Assembly: GCA_016081115.2 (NCBI GenBank)
Contig: CM071930.1
Coordinates: 42,321,335 to 42,385,334 of the forward strand
DNA: 64,000 bases
Source: Rehmannia glutinosa
Taxonomy: Eukaryota > Streptophyta > Magnoliopsida > Lamiales > Orobanchaceae
Reading direction: 5' to 3'
Shown: piece after piece, positions 21,978 to 33,436 of the stretch
Layout of the letters: each line of letters begins with the position of its first letter
How positions within the stretch are numbered: the stretch's first letter is position 1
The notes under the pieces: generated by a model
The model's database searches: none
The model's input: the letters and a program-made list of their open reading frames with translations, nothing else
What the model was told of the DNA's origin: nothing
Translations under genes and position numbers: made by a program

Positions 21978-23521
21978 ATGTTCACATGCTTCATCTCGCA
22001 AATAGAGCCCAAAGACGTATCACAAGCATTGGACGACACACATTGGATTCAAGCTATGCAAGAAGAGTTGAATCAGTTTGAAATAAATAAAGTATGGGAA
22101 TTAGTGCAAAGACCCATACATCAAAATGTTATTGGCACCAAATGGGTGTTCAGAAATAAGATGAACGAGGAAGGATCTGTGGTAAGAAACAAAGCAAGAC
22201 TAGTAGCCAAAGGATACTGTCAAGAAGAAGGAATAGATTTTGATGAAACATTTGCCCCTGTGGCAAGATTGGGAGCTATAAGGATGTTTCTTGCCTATGC
22301 AGCTCACAAGGATTTCATTGTATATCAGATGGATGTAAAAAGTGCATTCCTAAATGGCTTATTGGAAGAAGAAGTGTATGTTGAACAACCTCCAGGATTT
22401 GAGCAGAAGACTCTTGGAGATAAGGTGTACAAACTCAAGAAAGCTCTATATGGATTGAAACAGGCACCCAGAGCATGGTATGATACTTTGTCACAATTCC
22501 TAACCGAAAATGGATTCACAAAAGGAAAAGTAGATAGAACATTTCAGAATTCAAGACAAAAAGAGTATACTTCTTGTTCAAATATATGTGGATGACATCA
22601 TTTTTGGATCCACAAACAAAGAGTCAGTGTGAAAAGTTTTCAAACCTCATGCAAAGTAAATTTGAAATGAGCATGATGGGAGAGTCGACATTCTTCCTTG
22701 GACTCCAAGTGAAACAATCAAGGATGGAACACTCATAAGTCAAACAAAATACACCGAGAGATTTAATGAAGAAGTTTGGTATGGAGGAGAAGTCTTCGTA
22801 AAAATACCAATGAATACATCACCAAAATGGACATGGATGCGGATGGCAAACCCAGATCAAACAAGATACTGAGTACTTATTGGATCATTGCTCTATCTCA
22901 CAAAGAAGTAGGCGGACATCACCTTTGTTGTAGGTGTATGTGCAAGATTTCAATCTGCTCCAAAAGAAAGCCATATGACAAAGAAAATAGCTAAGAGGAT
23001 ATTGAGATACTTGAAAGGAAGCCAAGAAGTAGGCATATGGTATCCAAAGGAAGGTGGATTCAAGCTAATTGGCTATTCGATTCTCGACTATGCCGGATGC
23101 AGAGTGGACAGAAGAGCACTTCAGGCACATGTCAAATACTAGGAAACAAAGCTAATTTCCTGGTTTAGCAAGAAGCAAAACTCAATAGCCACCTCTACAA
23201 ACGGTGAATACATAGTTGCGGGCAATTTGTTGTGCCCAAGTCCTATGGATGAGACAAAGAAATGAGAGACTATGAAGTTGAGGAAAAAGAAATTCCAATC
23301 ATGTGTGATAACACAAGTGCAATTGCCATTACTCAAAATCCTATGTTGCACTTAAGAACAAAGCATATCGACGCCGATATCACTTCATAAGAGATCATGT
23401 TGAAAGAAAGGACATCATCTTGGAATATATCTCAACCGATAAACAATTGGTGACATCTTCACAAAACCATTATGTGATCAAGATTTGAAGAACTCAAACA
23501 TGAGTTGGGGTTAATTGAACT
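21978..23521 (+). pseudogene. B reverse transcriptase and RNase H
   Basis: The RT starts with an open stretch of 205 codons. It contains 'WVFRNKMNEEGSVVRNKARL', 'DFDETFAPVARL', 'MDVKSAFLNGLL' and 'YGLKQAPRAWY', the standard copia RT blocks. A small deletion near 22543 shifts the frame just before the catalytic motif. Y-V-D-D is intact at 22585-22596, in another frame. RNase H follows in pieces: 'CDNTSAIAITQNP' and 'TKHID' at 23303-23375 and 'STDKQL' at 23430. It ends near 23521 with 'HELGLIEL'. Confidence 0.85.
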
Positions 23522-23699
23522 GAGTGACAAACGCGGAAGAATCAAAGAAAAGAAATGGAACAGAAAAGGAGGTGAAAAAGAGCTGAACACGTAAATCACC
23601 AAGAATCACCAGATCGGAAAGACAACTACTACAAGTCACCGATAGGAGTCACTAGAGAAACTGTGAGAAGTAGAGTTAAATCGGCTAAAGAATAAGCTA

Positions 23700-24081
23700 A
23701 GTCACTTATAAGCAAAGTGACAAAAACGCAATCGTTTTGACTAAGCGGGAATGTTTTAAGGAATACGTCGAGATAATGATGATGTGTACGACATAAAGCC
23801 GCACACACAAGCTTATGATTGGATATAAATGCTGCCGCATTAAATACGAGACATTAAATGCTGAATAGGCGTTCAAAATCTAAGCCGTTGATTTCGATCA
23901 CATTTCAAAAACCACCCGCACGTCCTTTCATAAACCATATTTAAACCATTTTCGTCCGTTTCTCTCTCACACTTCTAAAACTGTTCATTTCTTTCTCTCA
24001 AAAGCAAAGGCAAAAATTCTCTCGAAACCCTATCCATCTTCGAATCAATTTCTGAGTTTTTCTTCGATATAATCCTGGAAA
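23700..24081 (+). promoter_or_regulatory. Putative promoter and leader of B ORF2
   Basis: This 0.56-kb gap follows the RNase H stop. 'gattggatataaatgctgcc' at 23816-23835 and a second TATA-like 'ccatatttaaacc' at 23935-23947 are shared with A at matching distances. The second lies about 140 nt before the ORF2 ATG (24082). A pyrimidine-rich 'ctctctcacac' leader follows it. The conservation of a non-coding block ending at the ORF2 start supports promoter function; this is inference. Confidence 0.5.
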
Positions 24082-27000
24082 ATGGCACCAACTTATGACT
24101 TTACCAAGTTAGGAAAGCAAATCCACACCGGCTCTACGGTGGATTTCGACGGAATGGTGAAACAGGGGTCCGATGACACCCTAGTGAAGAAAATCACTGA
24201 AAAGTTGGAAACGTCCGGGCTGAAACCGTTTCTGACGTAGAATATCCGATGACATATGTGGAGGAAGTCGCACAATTCTACGTGAATGCTAAGATTCACG
24301 ATGAAGGAATAAAGTCATCTCATTCACGGAAAGCGGTGACTATCTCTCGCCAAGGATTTGGTGAACACACGCACTACCAAATGAAGGAGCATCGAGATTA
24401 ACGGCCGATGTAAACCTGGATGATGCTTGGAAAGAAATAGCCAAGCCCGATCGTCTTGATAAAATAATATACACACAAAAAACAAGAGACACATGAAGGA
24501 GGGTTATCACAAGTCATTGGACATAGTTGCCAAATGTATTGACATCAAATTTGGCGCTTTGACCAACTATCAAAAGCAAAGTCTGAATGTAATGGCCGCA
24601 ATCATCGCGAGAAAAGAAGATAAATCGGGCTGAATTTGAGTTTGTCTACAAAGGACTCTGCCCGAACGTGGGAACAAATCCTTCAAGGAAGATGGCTCAT
24701 TTGGAGGATCCTGGATATGGCCTAGTGATTGGCCAACCGATGGAGGTGAAAGGAGTCCCTCTTAGACATGGGAAAGCATTCCATGTTAACAAGAGGATGT
24801 TCAGAGCAAATCTCTCTCGGCGCACGAAGAGAGCTTACGCCAAGAGAGCGACACAAGTGAGGGGGAATCACCACCCCAAAGATACAAAATTGTTTCCTCT
24901 CCAACCAAGAAGAAAGTCGCCCTGCAAAGATCAAGCTGTTGCCCTAGAAAGAAAAAACCAAACATGCTCCCGCCCACTGCGAAATGGTCGAGAAGGACTC
25001 ACAAATACCTTCTCCGATCGTCAAAAAGAGGAGAACGAGAAGCCAAGACGGCCCGCTCCTCGAAAAAGACACCAAAGACCGCCGGCCCCAAAGACTCGAG
25101 GGACACCGTCTCGAACCAGAAATCCCTCCGGTACAAACTAGAGACGAAGACGACTTATCAAGCGCTCCGAGTGAAGAAACCAAGTCGACCACTCACTCAG
25201 CTAGAGCAGACACGGAGATCTAGCTGGAGAAGTAGAGTCTCCGGATGTAGTTGATGAAATAGCCAAGTCTCTGAAGGCGATGAGCGAGAGGCAACCCGAA
25301 GACACATTGTAGTTCACACAAAAACACAAGAAACAACCTGCTAGAGCGGATAGTGATGTAATGATCCTATCTCCACCTTACTCGGACATCCAAAATCGTC
25401 ACAGTGAGTGGAGGAAATGGAAGTTGAGTAAGTCAAGGAACAGTTCCAACGACCGAGTTTATAGAAGAAGAAGAACTCTAAATTTCCTTAGACTAAACAT
25501 CGTGCTCCCAAAGACTTGATGAAGACAATCGCATAGACATCCTGCAGATTTTCAAGGAAAAGGAGAGAGAAAAGCAAGCCGAGGAAGCCGAGGCACGTGA
25601 GAAGGCCAACATCCGCCCCTATCTCTCGGCACCACGAACACACACATCCTCTCCTTGATGTCTTCTCGACGGCGGTGATGAGGATCCTGGAGAATGCAAC
25701 TCTGAAAGAGTTGCAAATGCAGCAAGCATTGCATGAATCCGAATCCTTCACGAGCAAAGACGATGGAGGGACCAGGAGAGTCCTCGAAACACAAATGAAA
25801 TTGATCCAATGGGAGTGGTTCAAAGAAATCGCCATCGTTGTTGCCACCACCACTTCCCACCACTCACTCGGAAGAAGGCAATAAGGGACTTGGTGATGAA
25901 ACCGGGACAATGGGGACCCCGTCGAGCCAACCCCTATTGAAGGTGTGTTACCACCGCCCCAACGGCCAACAATCAATTGAAACAGCCGGGAGCTTGGAGA
26001 CGAGTGACCCCATTCCAAGTCACTCGGTGGTGGTGCGCCACCGAAGGGGAAACTCCCTCCACCGCAAAAGGTCGAAGAATGCTTTGAGATGACTCCACAC
26101 CGAATCAAGGAGGCGAAGTAGAGAAAATACAAACACAAGAAGAACAAAGAAGTTGCCATCAACGAAGCTCGATGGCGATTGAGACTGTCTCACCGAGGTG
26201 CCAATCCGCTCTGAAAGGCTAATGACGCTGCGATGCGGTCGAGGCACATGAAGGAACAACCCGGGAGTTAACACTGGGCGATGAAAGTGCAATCCATGGG
26301 GTTGAGACTCCAATGGATGCCACCACAGAAGACCCTAAGACAAATGACATCAATCGAAAGGAGGACCAAGCCTCGCCAGAAGAGAGACTGCTGGAGGTGA
26401 AATCGAAGGCCCACGGGAGGTTGAGACTTCCTAGGGTAAAGATGTTTGAAGTAGAGAACATCCCTCTTGCTATCATCAACCCATCCGAGAAGGAGATAAG
26501 CGCCCTTCATGATTCCCGGATAATCTGATGTAACCTTTCTCGGGATCGGAAGCGAAGAAGAAGAAAGCCGAGTCATCCCCGTGCCAAATCCAAAAGACTC
26601 GATTCGCGGATGTTCCAAGCACGAGCAAGTCTCGATCCCAAGACTACTCGTCAAACCTTTAACTTTGATGATGAGCCACCAATGGAAATCTCATCATCGT
26701 CCGATGACGCTTCGATAAGGCCGAGACCGATCTACTCAAATGGAAAAATCACCGAGACCAACGAAGTTGTTGAGACAAATGAGGCTCGCAAGCCGGTCCA
26801 CTTCACAACAAAACCCAGGTGAACAAGAGACCACCGTGCGCGAGGCTCCTCAAGCCGCAACAGGGTCAATTCCTAAAGGAACTTCACGCGCACCGCTCAT
26901 CATCGAACAAATCCCGGTGGGCGGTGATGAATCCTTTATAGAATCTTTTCCTTTTTCCCCGGAGGTACCCGACCTCCATGAAGAGTCGAGAACGAACGCG

Positions 27001-28563
27001 CGCGTTATCACGCATCAGCCTCCGTTTTTCATCGGCACCATTGTTCCGGTGATTATGATTTTGATGCTTTGCATGGCCATCAACGCAACGGAAGAATAAG
27101 TGAAGTCCGCGAAGTGTTCAAGGCATTATTCGCCGAGATTGAACGGATGGAGAGGCATCGAGCCTCTATGGACATGCGATCGACAACAGAGATGCCAATC
27201 TCACTGATTTAAGAGGCATAACAGTCCGGATCGAGGGAATGGTGGCAACAAAGAAGAAACAATGCGTGTGGAACAAGTTAGATACTTCAGGACATTGTTC
27301 AACAAGTCTGGTATGGAGAGTGAAAATGCCGATGCAAAAACGGGAGAGAGCATATTGAGCACATGCATGAAGCTCACAATGCCGAGATTAAGTCAAGCTG
27401 CGTGAGCAAAACAAGAGTGATCTCTGACGTTTGGAAGAAACCATGAATACAAAATTCAGCCTTCTCATGGCCGAGATGAAGCTGATTTCAAACCAACGCT
27501 ACTCGATCCGACTTTCGTGCTGCGTACTCTGCGGACTCGAGACAAAACTCAACCATCGCCAGGCTAGACTTCCTACTTGCAAGTCTATTTCCAGCGTCCC
27601 TCTCTCCTTTGATGATGCCAAAAAGGGGGAAGAGGAATACCTAAAGGCGCAAGGGGATCTGAAGTTGTGAAGGAAGGAGCAGCGTGCGAAGGGAAAATCA
27701 CCGAGGAAGTGTTGAGACAAAAGAAAGAAAAGCTTGTTGAGGGGAAGGATCAACGATGTGACCTTGATGATTGCACAAACCCCCAACAGGGTCACACACG
27801 GTGACATTATCGGCAAAGAAACTCCTCAGGACTCTGCCACTCCAACACTCTGCTATATCTATGGTGAAAAGAGAAAAACTATTGAAGCGGGGATGAAGGA
27901 AGTGGAAGGAAGAATGGATTCCCGGGTTATGAACATCTTGAAAGAACATGGAGGCATTCCAAAGAGATGAGAGACACTTATGCCATTTCGGATGTCGGAC
28001 ACGAGCCATGATCGATTGATGAATTTAAAACGATCGCATCTCGAAGGATATTTTGCAAAAAATGTCTATGGCTCAAGCTTGGGACTTGTCTTGGGAAAAG
28101 GGTCTCACGTTATGTGAAGAAGGCGACGACAGCAGACTCACGGCATCACTCTGTCACTCCGCCGGTCACTCACCGGAAAGAAGAAGACCCCAAGACAAAG
28201 ATACGCCCGCAGGTAGAGGAAGAAGCGATGGTGGAGAAAGAAGCTTCATACCTAGGCCTCGCCCAAAAACATTGAATACGTGGATCCGGGGAAAGAAAGG
28301 AGGGATCTTTTGGGCTGGAAAGCTTGACCAAGTGGCAAACTTGCAAGTGGCTAAAACCAACGTTGAGTATGCAAAAAGAATAGAAGAAGAAAACAAGAGA
28401 CAAACTCAGCTATGGGAGGAAAGACAGAAAGAATAAGAAGAGATGAAGTCATCGGGAAGGCATATGAAAAGAAAAAGAAGGCGGTGACGACGAGAAAAAG
28501 AGAAGAAGAAGAAGATCTTTGAACAAGATGAAAAAAGGAGACAAAGGGAGATGAAGTGTTGAT
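24082..28563 (+). pseudogene. B ORF2: long accessory protein, degraded
   Basis: The start is MAPTYDFTKLGKQIH (24082), aligned with A 'MAPKLDFAKLSKKIH'. Recognisable blocks are 'STVDFDGMVKQG', 'VEEVAQFYVNA', 'DVNLDDAWKEIAKP' and 'GYGLVIGQPMEVKGVP'. Then comes 'FHVNKRMFRANLS', a long Ser/Glu-rich disordered middle, 'LSFDDAKKGEEEYLK' (27590-27650) and a charged coiled-coil end ('VEYAKRIEEENKRQTQLWEE', 28360-28430). Length is about 1.4 kb of codons, in many frames. The N-terminal block resembles H ORF2. No catalytic motif or membrane segment is visible, so the usual label 'env-like' is not supported by sequence. Confidence 0.7.
27619..27635 (+). other. Internal PPT-like tract within B ORF2
   Basis: The purine run 'caaaaagggggaagag' encodes AKKGEE and copies the terminal PPT core (28811-28825). 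It occurs at the same place as in A ORF2. Confidence 0.5.
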
Positions 28564-28810
28564 GTCCACCCTTCGTGTATTTTATTATGTAAATACATAC
28601 AATGTAAGTCTTCTCAGTATTAAAGCTATAAATTCTTTATTTTTCTCGTAGACAAATATGTGCTCGATACACCTTGTAAACATTGTGTAAAAGTACAAGA
28701 ATGATATGATCAATAAAAAGATTGATTCTGCGCATACATTCTATGTCAATACACTATCTGTATGTATCTTTGTTATTTGCATTTTTGAATGGTTTAAGTT
28801 TTGGCATCAT

Positions 28811-28825
28811 CAAAAAGGGGGAAAT
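28811..28825 (+). other. Polypurine tract of B
   Basis: 'caaaaagggggaaat' immediately precedes the 3' LTR at 28826. Confidence 0.88.
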
Positions 28826-30351
28826 TGTTAGGAAATTTATTGTTTAGATTTTGATGAATGCCATGTAAAACTTAGAATAGAAAGTTGGCACCCCAATTCT
28901 TGTTGTAAAATGCATTGTAAAAATTAGAGCTGGCCAAGCTGAATTAAGTCAGCTACGACCTAGCATACAAGAAGACAACTAAAGATTAAAGGGAAGACTC
29001 ACTTGTGAGACAAATGAGTATGGCAAAGAAGAGTAGACGGAACTCTATCAAGAAGCGGTGAGATGCAAACAGTGGAGTATCGATCAAGTCAACTCATGAA
29101 AAGCCAAGTCTCAAGTTGAAGTGACAGAAGAGTCATCCATGATTGGAAGTGACTCTAAGTCACCTGGGAAAGCAAAGAAATGCGGTCAAGTCGAGATAAT
29201 CGAAAAGATCCGTTGCACGCAAATCAAGAGAATTACTTAAACAAGTAATATCTCCATACCACCTTTCTCGAAGTGCTCGATCCCGAGCGTGCAAATGGAA
29301 TGAACCAATGGGAAACACTACACCGTGTCAGAACTCTGAAAAGGTGAAAGAACAATTCATACGAGGAAATGGCAATTTCAAGGACTGCAACAAGACATGC
29401 CAACGACTGCAAGTGACTTTTAAAAATAAGCATATCTCTTCAACGGGCAAATTTTTGAAAGATCACTATAAAAGGCCGAGGAATGACTCTGAGAGAAGGT
29501 AACCCTGAACCACGAACATTCAAGAAATCAATCAAATTGTAACCAGAAATACTCTCAAATCATTCAAGATTAATCCTCAAACCTACATTACGAAGCTCAT
29601 CAATCCAACACTCACCGTGAAGGAAAGATAACTTCAATCGTTGAAGAGGAAACTTTTGAAGAAAAGGGTCTACATTCCACGAAGGATTGTAGGAAGGTTC
29701 AAGGTCGAACCAAGTCTTAAGCTTTTGGAGGGCTTCGTGATCAAATCCAAAGAGCTTGAGCAAGTGAGTTGTAGTAGCAAGGCGTTGCCCTGTGAAGAAG
29801 CCGAGTCGTCGAGAAGCCACCGAGTGATCAAGGCATCTCCGGATCGAGTCCCAAAGGATCAAGTCACCGTGTGATCAAGACTTGTATCCGGATTTACCAC
29901 TTTGTAAACCGATCATTACCTAGTGGATTCCTCCGGGAGTTGTAGAAGAGAGGAGTAGAAGAATTACCCCATCTTCGAACCTCTATAAAAATTTCATTGT
30001 GTCATTTACATTTCAAAGACTTTAATTCCCGCATCTTAACTGTTTATATCTCACGATAAATTTGCTATCCACTTGATAATACTAGTACTAAACCTAGCAC
30101 TAAACTCTTGCTTAATCAAACTTAAGGGTGTTAAGTCTTCCGTTGAAAACAAAACCACAGTTGAGTTAATTTAGAGTCAATAGCTGAGTTATTCCATCAA
30201 CAGCTCTACTGATTGACTAAATCGACTGTCCATCAAGGACACAGCTGTGTAGAATCAACTCTGTATATTTAAAAGGACTAAATCGAAAATTTGGTAAGGT
30301 TTATTCAACCCCCCCTTCTAAACCTTACACTTACACCCCTTGGGACCTACA
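28826..30351 (+). repeat. 3' LTR of B
   Basis: 1526 bp, starting TGTTAGGAAATTT and ending GGGACCTACA, directly followed by TSD ttagc. It retains several CAG/CTG triplets that are altered in the 5' LTR, and the reverse is also seen. Confidence 0.92.
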
Positions 30352-30356
30352 TTAGC

Positions 30357-31205
30357 AGCTGTAGGGGCAGCTCTCTTCTTCGGAGGGGAGGAGACATCTG
30401 TGTCCTCGGGTTCAACTGATTCCCCCTCACTAGTTTCCGCCCTCTTTGCATGGGCTCTTTTCTAGGCTCCTGAAAGATTAGCCCTGAACATTTTCTTGTT
30501 CACATGGAAAGGTTTTCCATGTTGAAGGGGAATGCCCTTCACTTCCATCAAGTGGCCAATTACCAGGCCATAACCAAGTGATCCTCCAAAGGATCCATCC
30601 TCCTTGTATGTCTTGTTTCCAACATTCTGAAAGAGTCTGCTGTACACGAACTCAGCCCAGTTGACTTTCTTGCCTTCCATGATCACAGCCATGACGGTCA
30701 ACTTTGTCTTTGACAGTTGATTGAAACTGCCAAACTTCCTATCCACACACTTTGCAACGACATCCATCAGTTTGTGGTATTCGTCCTTCAGCAGCTTCTT
30801 CTCAGCTGTGTAGATTACTTTAGCAGCACACTCCGGTTTGGCTACTTCTTTCCATGCAGCAGCCAAGTTGACATCAGCTTAAGCTATCTCCGTCATGCCC
30901 TCCGACGACAATTAGCAATGCTCCGCAAGGTCCTTAGCAGTAATCAAAATGTCCTTGCGGTGGACATAAGACTTGATGCCTTCGTCCTGCACCTCAGCAT
31001 TTGCATAGAACTGCGCCACCTCTTCAAGATAGGTGTGCGAGTACTCCATGGTTAGAAAAGGCCTGAGACCGGACTTTTCCAGCATATCAACTATCTTCTT
31101 CACTAGGGTTTCATCGAAACCCTGCTTTATCATTCCTTCGAAATCCACAGTCGATCCATAGTGGATTTTCTTTGATAGCTTAGCAAAATCGAGTTTTGGT
31201 GCCAT
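30357..31205 (-). pseudogene. A ORF2, N-terminal part
   Basis: The ATG at 31205 starts MAPKLDFAKLSKKIH. The frame is open for 97 codons, meets TAA at 30912, and is readable through a second TAA to the next open stretch (30866-30462). Both stops fit CAA to TAA decay. Blocks in order are 'GMIKQGFDETLVKKIVDML', 'YLEEVAQFYANA', 'HRKDILITAKDLAEHC', 'DVNLAAAWKEVAKPE' and 'GKKVNWAEFVYSRLF'. 'GYGLVIGHLMEVKGIP' and 'FHVNKKMFRANLSGA' follow. The pattern of F-Y-A-N, the D-[IL]-x-x-H block and the G-x-x-V-N-[WY]-x-x-F-V-Y-x-x-L-F block is shared with H ORF2. B cuts the ORF at 30351. Confidence 0.75.
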
Positions 31206-31319
31206 TTTTAGAGAGTTTTACCGAATAAAACTTGATAGATTTACTTGAGGACTGGTAGGGTTTGCAGAGAGATGAACTTGCTTTTCTCTTGCTTTGAAGA
31301 TGAACAGTTTTTAGTGTGA

Positions 31320-31540
31320 GAGAGAAAACTGAAAGAAAATGAGTATATAAGGGTTATGAAAGGACGTGTTTTTGGTTTTTGAATTTTGATCGAGATTAAT
31401 GGCTCAGATTTAGCACACCGAATCGCATTTAATTCCTCGCATTTAATGCGGCAGCATTTATATCCAATCATATGCTTATTGTGCAGCTTTTGACTGTACC
31501 CGTCATTATTACGCTGACGTCATCCTTAGAAACATTCCCG
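31320..31540 (-). promoter_or_regulatory. Putative promoter of A ORF2
   Basis: On the minus strand the order is TGACGTCA (31515-31522) with a second TGACG nearby (as-1-like spacing), then CCAAT-type 'gattggatataaatgctgcc' (31450-31470). A TATA-like 'cttatatac' (31342-31350) follows, about 140 nt before the ATG. A 'ctctctcacac' leader comes next. B carries the same two TATA-like boxes at the same distances. TGACGTCA is a known plant bZIP site. Use as a promoter is inferred. Confidence 0.5.
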
Positions 31541-31726
31541 CTCAGTAAAAACTGACTGCGTTTTTTTCACTTAACTCATAAATGACTCAGCTTATGTCAA
31601 AGGTGACTTAAATCAGCTTCTCTCCTTTCATTAAGCGACTCAGCTGTCAGCTAACTCAATACATCTGACTTTCCGATATGGCTGTTTCACTTGGCTGATG
31701 TGAAAATCTTGTTCATTTCTCGCTTT

Positions 31727-32130
31727 CTATCTTCCATCTCTTCTGATTGAGTCTTCTGAGTATGAACTCAGCTCAATTAACCCTAACTCATGCTTAATCT
31801 CTTCAAATCTTGATTCACATAAAGGTTTGGTGAAAATGTCATCTAACTGTTTATCAGTTGAGATGTATTCCAAAACGATATCTTTCTTTTCAACATGATC
31901 TCTTATGAAATGATATCTGACATCAATGTGCTTTGTTCTTGAATGCAACACAGGATTCTGAGTAATTGCAATAGCACTTGTGTTGTCACACATAATTGGA
32001 ATTTGTTTTTCTTCAATTTCATAATCTCTCAGTTGTTGTCTTATCCATAACACTTGGGCACAACAGCTGTCTGCAGCTATATACTCTGCTTCAGCTGTAG
32101 ATGTGGCTATTGAGTTTTACTTCTTGCTAA
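31727..32130 (-). pseudogene. A RNase H (end of pol)
   Basis: This is the last pol domain, which degrades the RNA strand of the replication hybrid. An open 108-codon stretch contains 'MCDNTSAIAITQNPVLHSRT', 'KHIDVRYHFIRDHVE' and 'DKQLDDIFTKPL'. It ends 'KHELGLIELS' before a short tail and stop at 31727. Upstream, 'SKK*NSIA' carries a TAA where Gln is expected. Confidence 0.88.
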
Positions 32131-32134
32131 ACCA

Positions 32135-33436
32135 TTAGACTAACCTGTTTCCAAGCATTTGACATGTACCCGAAGTACTCTTTCTGTCAACTTTAAATCC
32201 AGCATAGTCATAATCTGAATAACCAATTAGCTTGAATCCACCTTTCTTTGGATACCATAAGCCAACTTCTTGGCATCCCTTCAAATATCTTAGGATTCTC
32301 TTAGCTGCAGTCATATGGCTTTCTTTAGGTGCAGATTGGAATCTTGCACATATACCTACTGCAAAGGTGATGTCTAGCTTGCTTGCTGTTAAGTAGAGTA
32401 TTGAACCAATAAGTGCTCTGTATCTTGTTTGATCTACATGTTTGCCATATGCATCCATGTCCATCTTGACTGATGTATTCATTGGTATTTTTACAAAAGA
32501 CTTCTCTTCCATACCAAACTTCTTCATTAAATCTCTGGTGTATTTTGTTTGACTTATGAAGGTTCCATCCTTCAGCTGCTTAACTTGAATTCCTAGGAAG
32601 AAGGTTAGCTCTCCCATCATGCTCATTTCAAATTTACCTTGCATGAGGTTTGAGAACTTATCACACAACTCTTTGTTTTTGGATCCAAAAATGATATCAT
32701 CCACATATATCTAAACAAGCAGTATACTCTCTTCATCTTGAATTCTGAAGAGTGTTCTGTCCATTTTGCCTTTGGTAAATCCATTACCAGTTAGAAATTG
32801 AGACAATGTATCATACCATGCTCTTGGTGCTTGCTTCAGTCCATATAGAGCTTTCTTGAGTTTGTACACCTTATCTCCAATGGTCTTCTGCTCAAATCTT
32901 GGAGGTTGCTCAACATAGACTTCTTCTTCCAACAGTCCATTTAAAAATGCACTTTTCACATCCATTTGATATACAATAAAGTTCTTGTGTGCAACATAGG
33001 CAAGAAACATCCTTATTGCTTCTAATCTTGCAACAGGAGCAAATGTTTCATCAAAATCTATTCCATCTTTTTGGCAAGACCCTTTGGCTGCCAACCTTGC
33101 TTTGTTCCTTACCAAAAAACCTTCCTCATTCATCCTGTTTCTGAAAACCCATTTTGTGCCAATAACATTCTGATGGGTTGGTCTTTGCACCAATTCCCAT
33201 ACCTTGTTCCTTTCAAACTGATTCAGCTCTTCTTGCATGGCTTGAATCCAATGTGTGTCATCCAATGCTTGGGACACATCTTTTGGCTCTATTTGGGAAA
33301 TAAAACCAGTGAACATTACTTCTTGCTGAGCTCTGGATCTGGTTCTTGCACCATCTCTCACATCTCCAATGACTAGTTCTGGTGGATGGTCTCTCAGCCA
33401 TCTCACATCAAAGTTGAAGTAAGTTAGCTGGTTCAC
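32135..33436 (-). pseudogene. A reverse transcriptase
   Basis: There are two open stretches (33436-32711 and 32704-32135) in the same protein. They are separated by one TAG at 32711-32713, where B has CAA (LLVQIYVDD). All copia RT blocks are present: 'NVIGTKWVFRNRMNEEG', 'DFDETFAPVARL', 'VYQMDVKSAFLNGLLEEEVY', 'YGLKQAPRAWYDTL' and the catalytic Y-V-D-D right after the stop. 'MMGELTFFLGIQV' and 'ALIGSILYLTASKLDITFAV' follow. It synthesises element cDNA in particles. Only the TAG and a few later stops break it, so A was probably intact until fairly recently. Confidence 0.92.

Larger units (their letters stand above)
16349..30351 (+). mobile_element. Element B: full-length Sirevirus-like copia element inserted in A
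   Basis: It is 14,003 bp with TSD ttagc (16344-16348 and 30352-30356). The order is 5' LTR (16349-17906), PBS, gag, protease, integrase, RT, RNase H, ORF2, PPT and 3' LTR (28826-30351). It is the same family as A, in the opposite orientation and inside the ORF2 of A. Its coding regions hold many small frameshifts and substitutions. A large share lie at positions where A or the other LTR copy has CAG or CTG, so part of this decay may be technical. Confidence 0.93.

Noticed and set aside
25488..26162. Minus-strand 224-codon frame in B
   Set aside because: It lies opposite the degraded B ORF2; the hydrophobic translation comes from the reverse of Ser/Glu-rich codons and is not conserved in A.
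24082..31205. ORF2 as a retroviral envelope gene
   Set aside because: No signal peptide, membrane helix or cleavage site is visible in A, B or H. Only position after pol supports the label.
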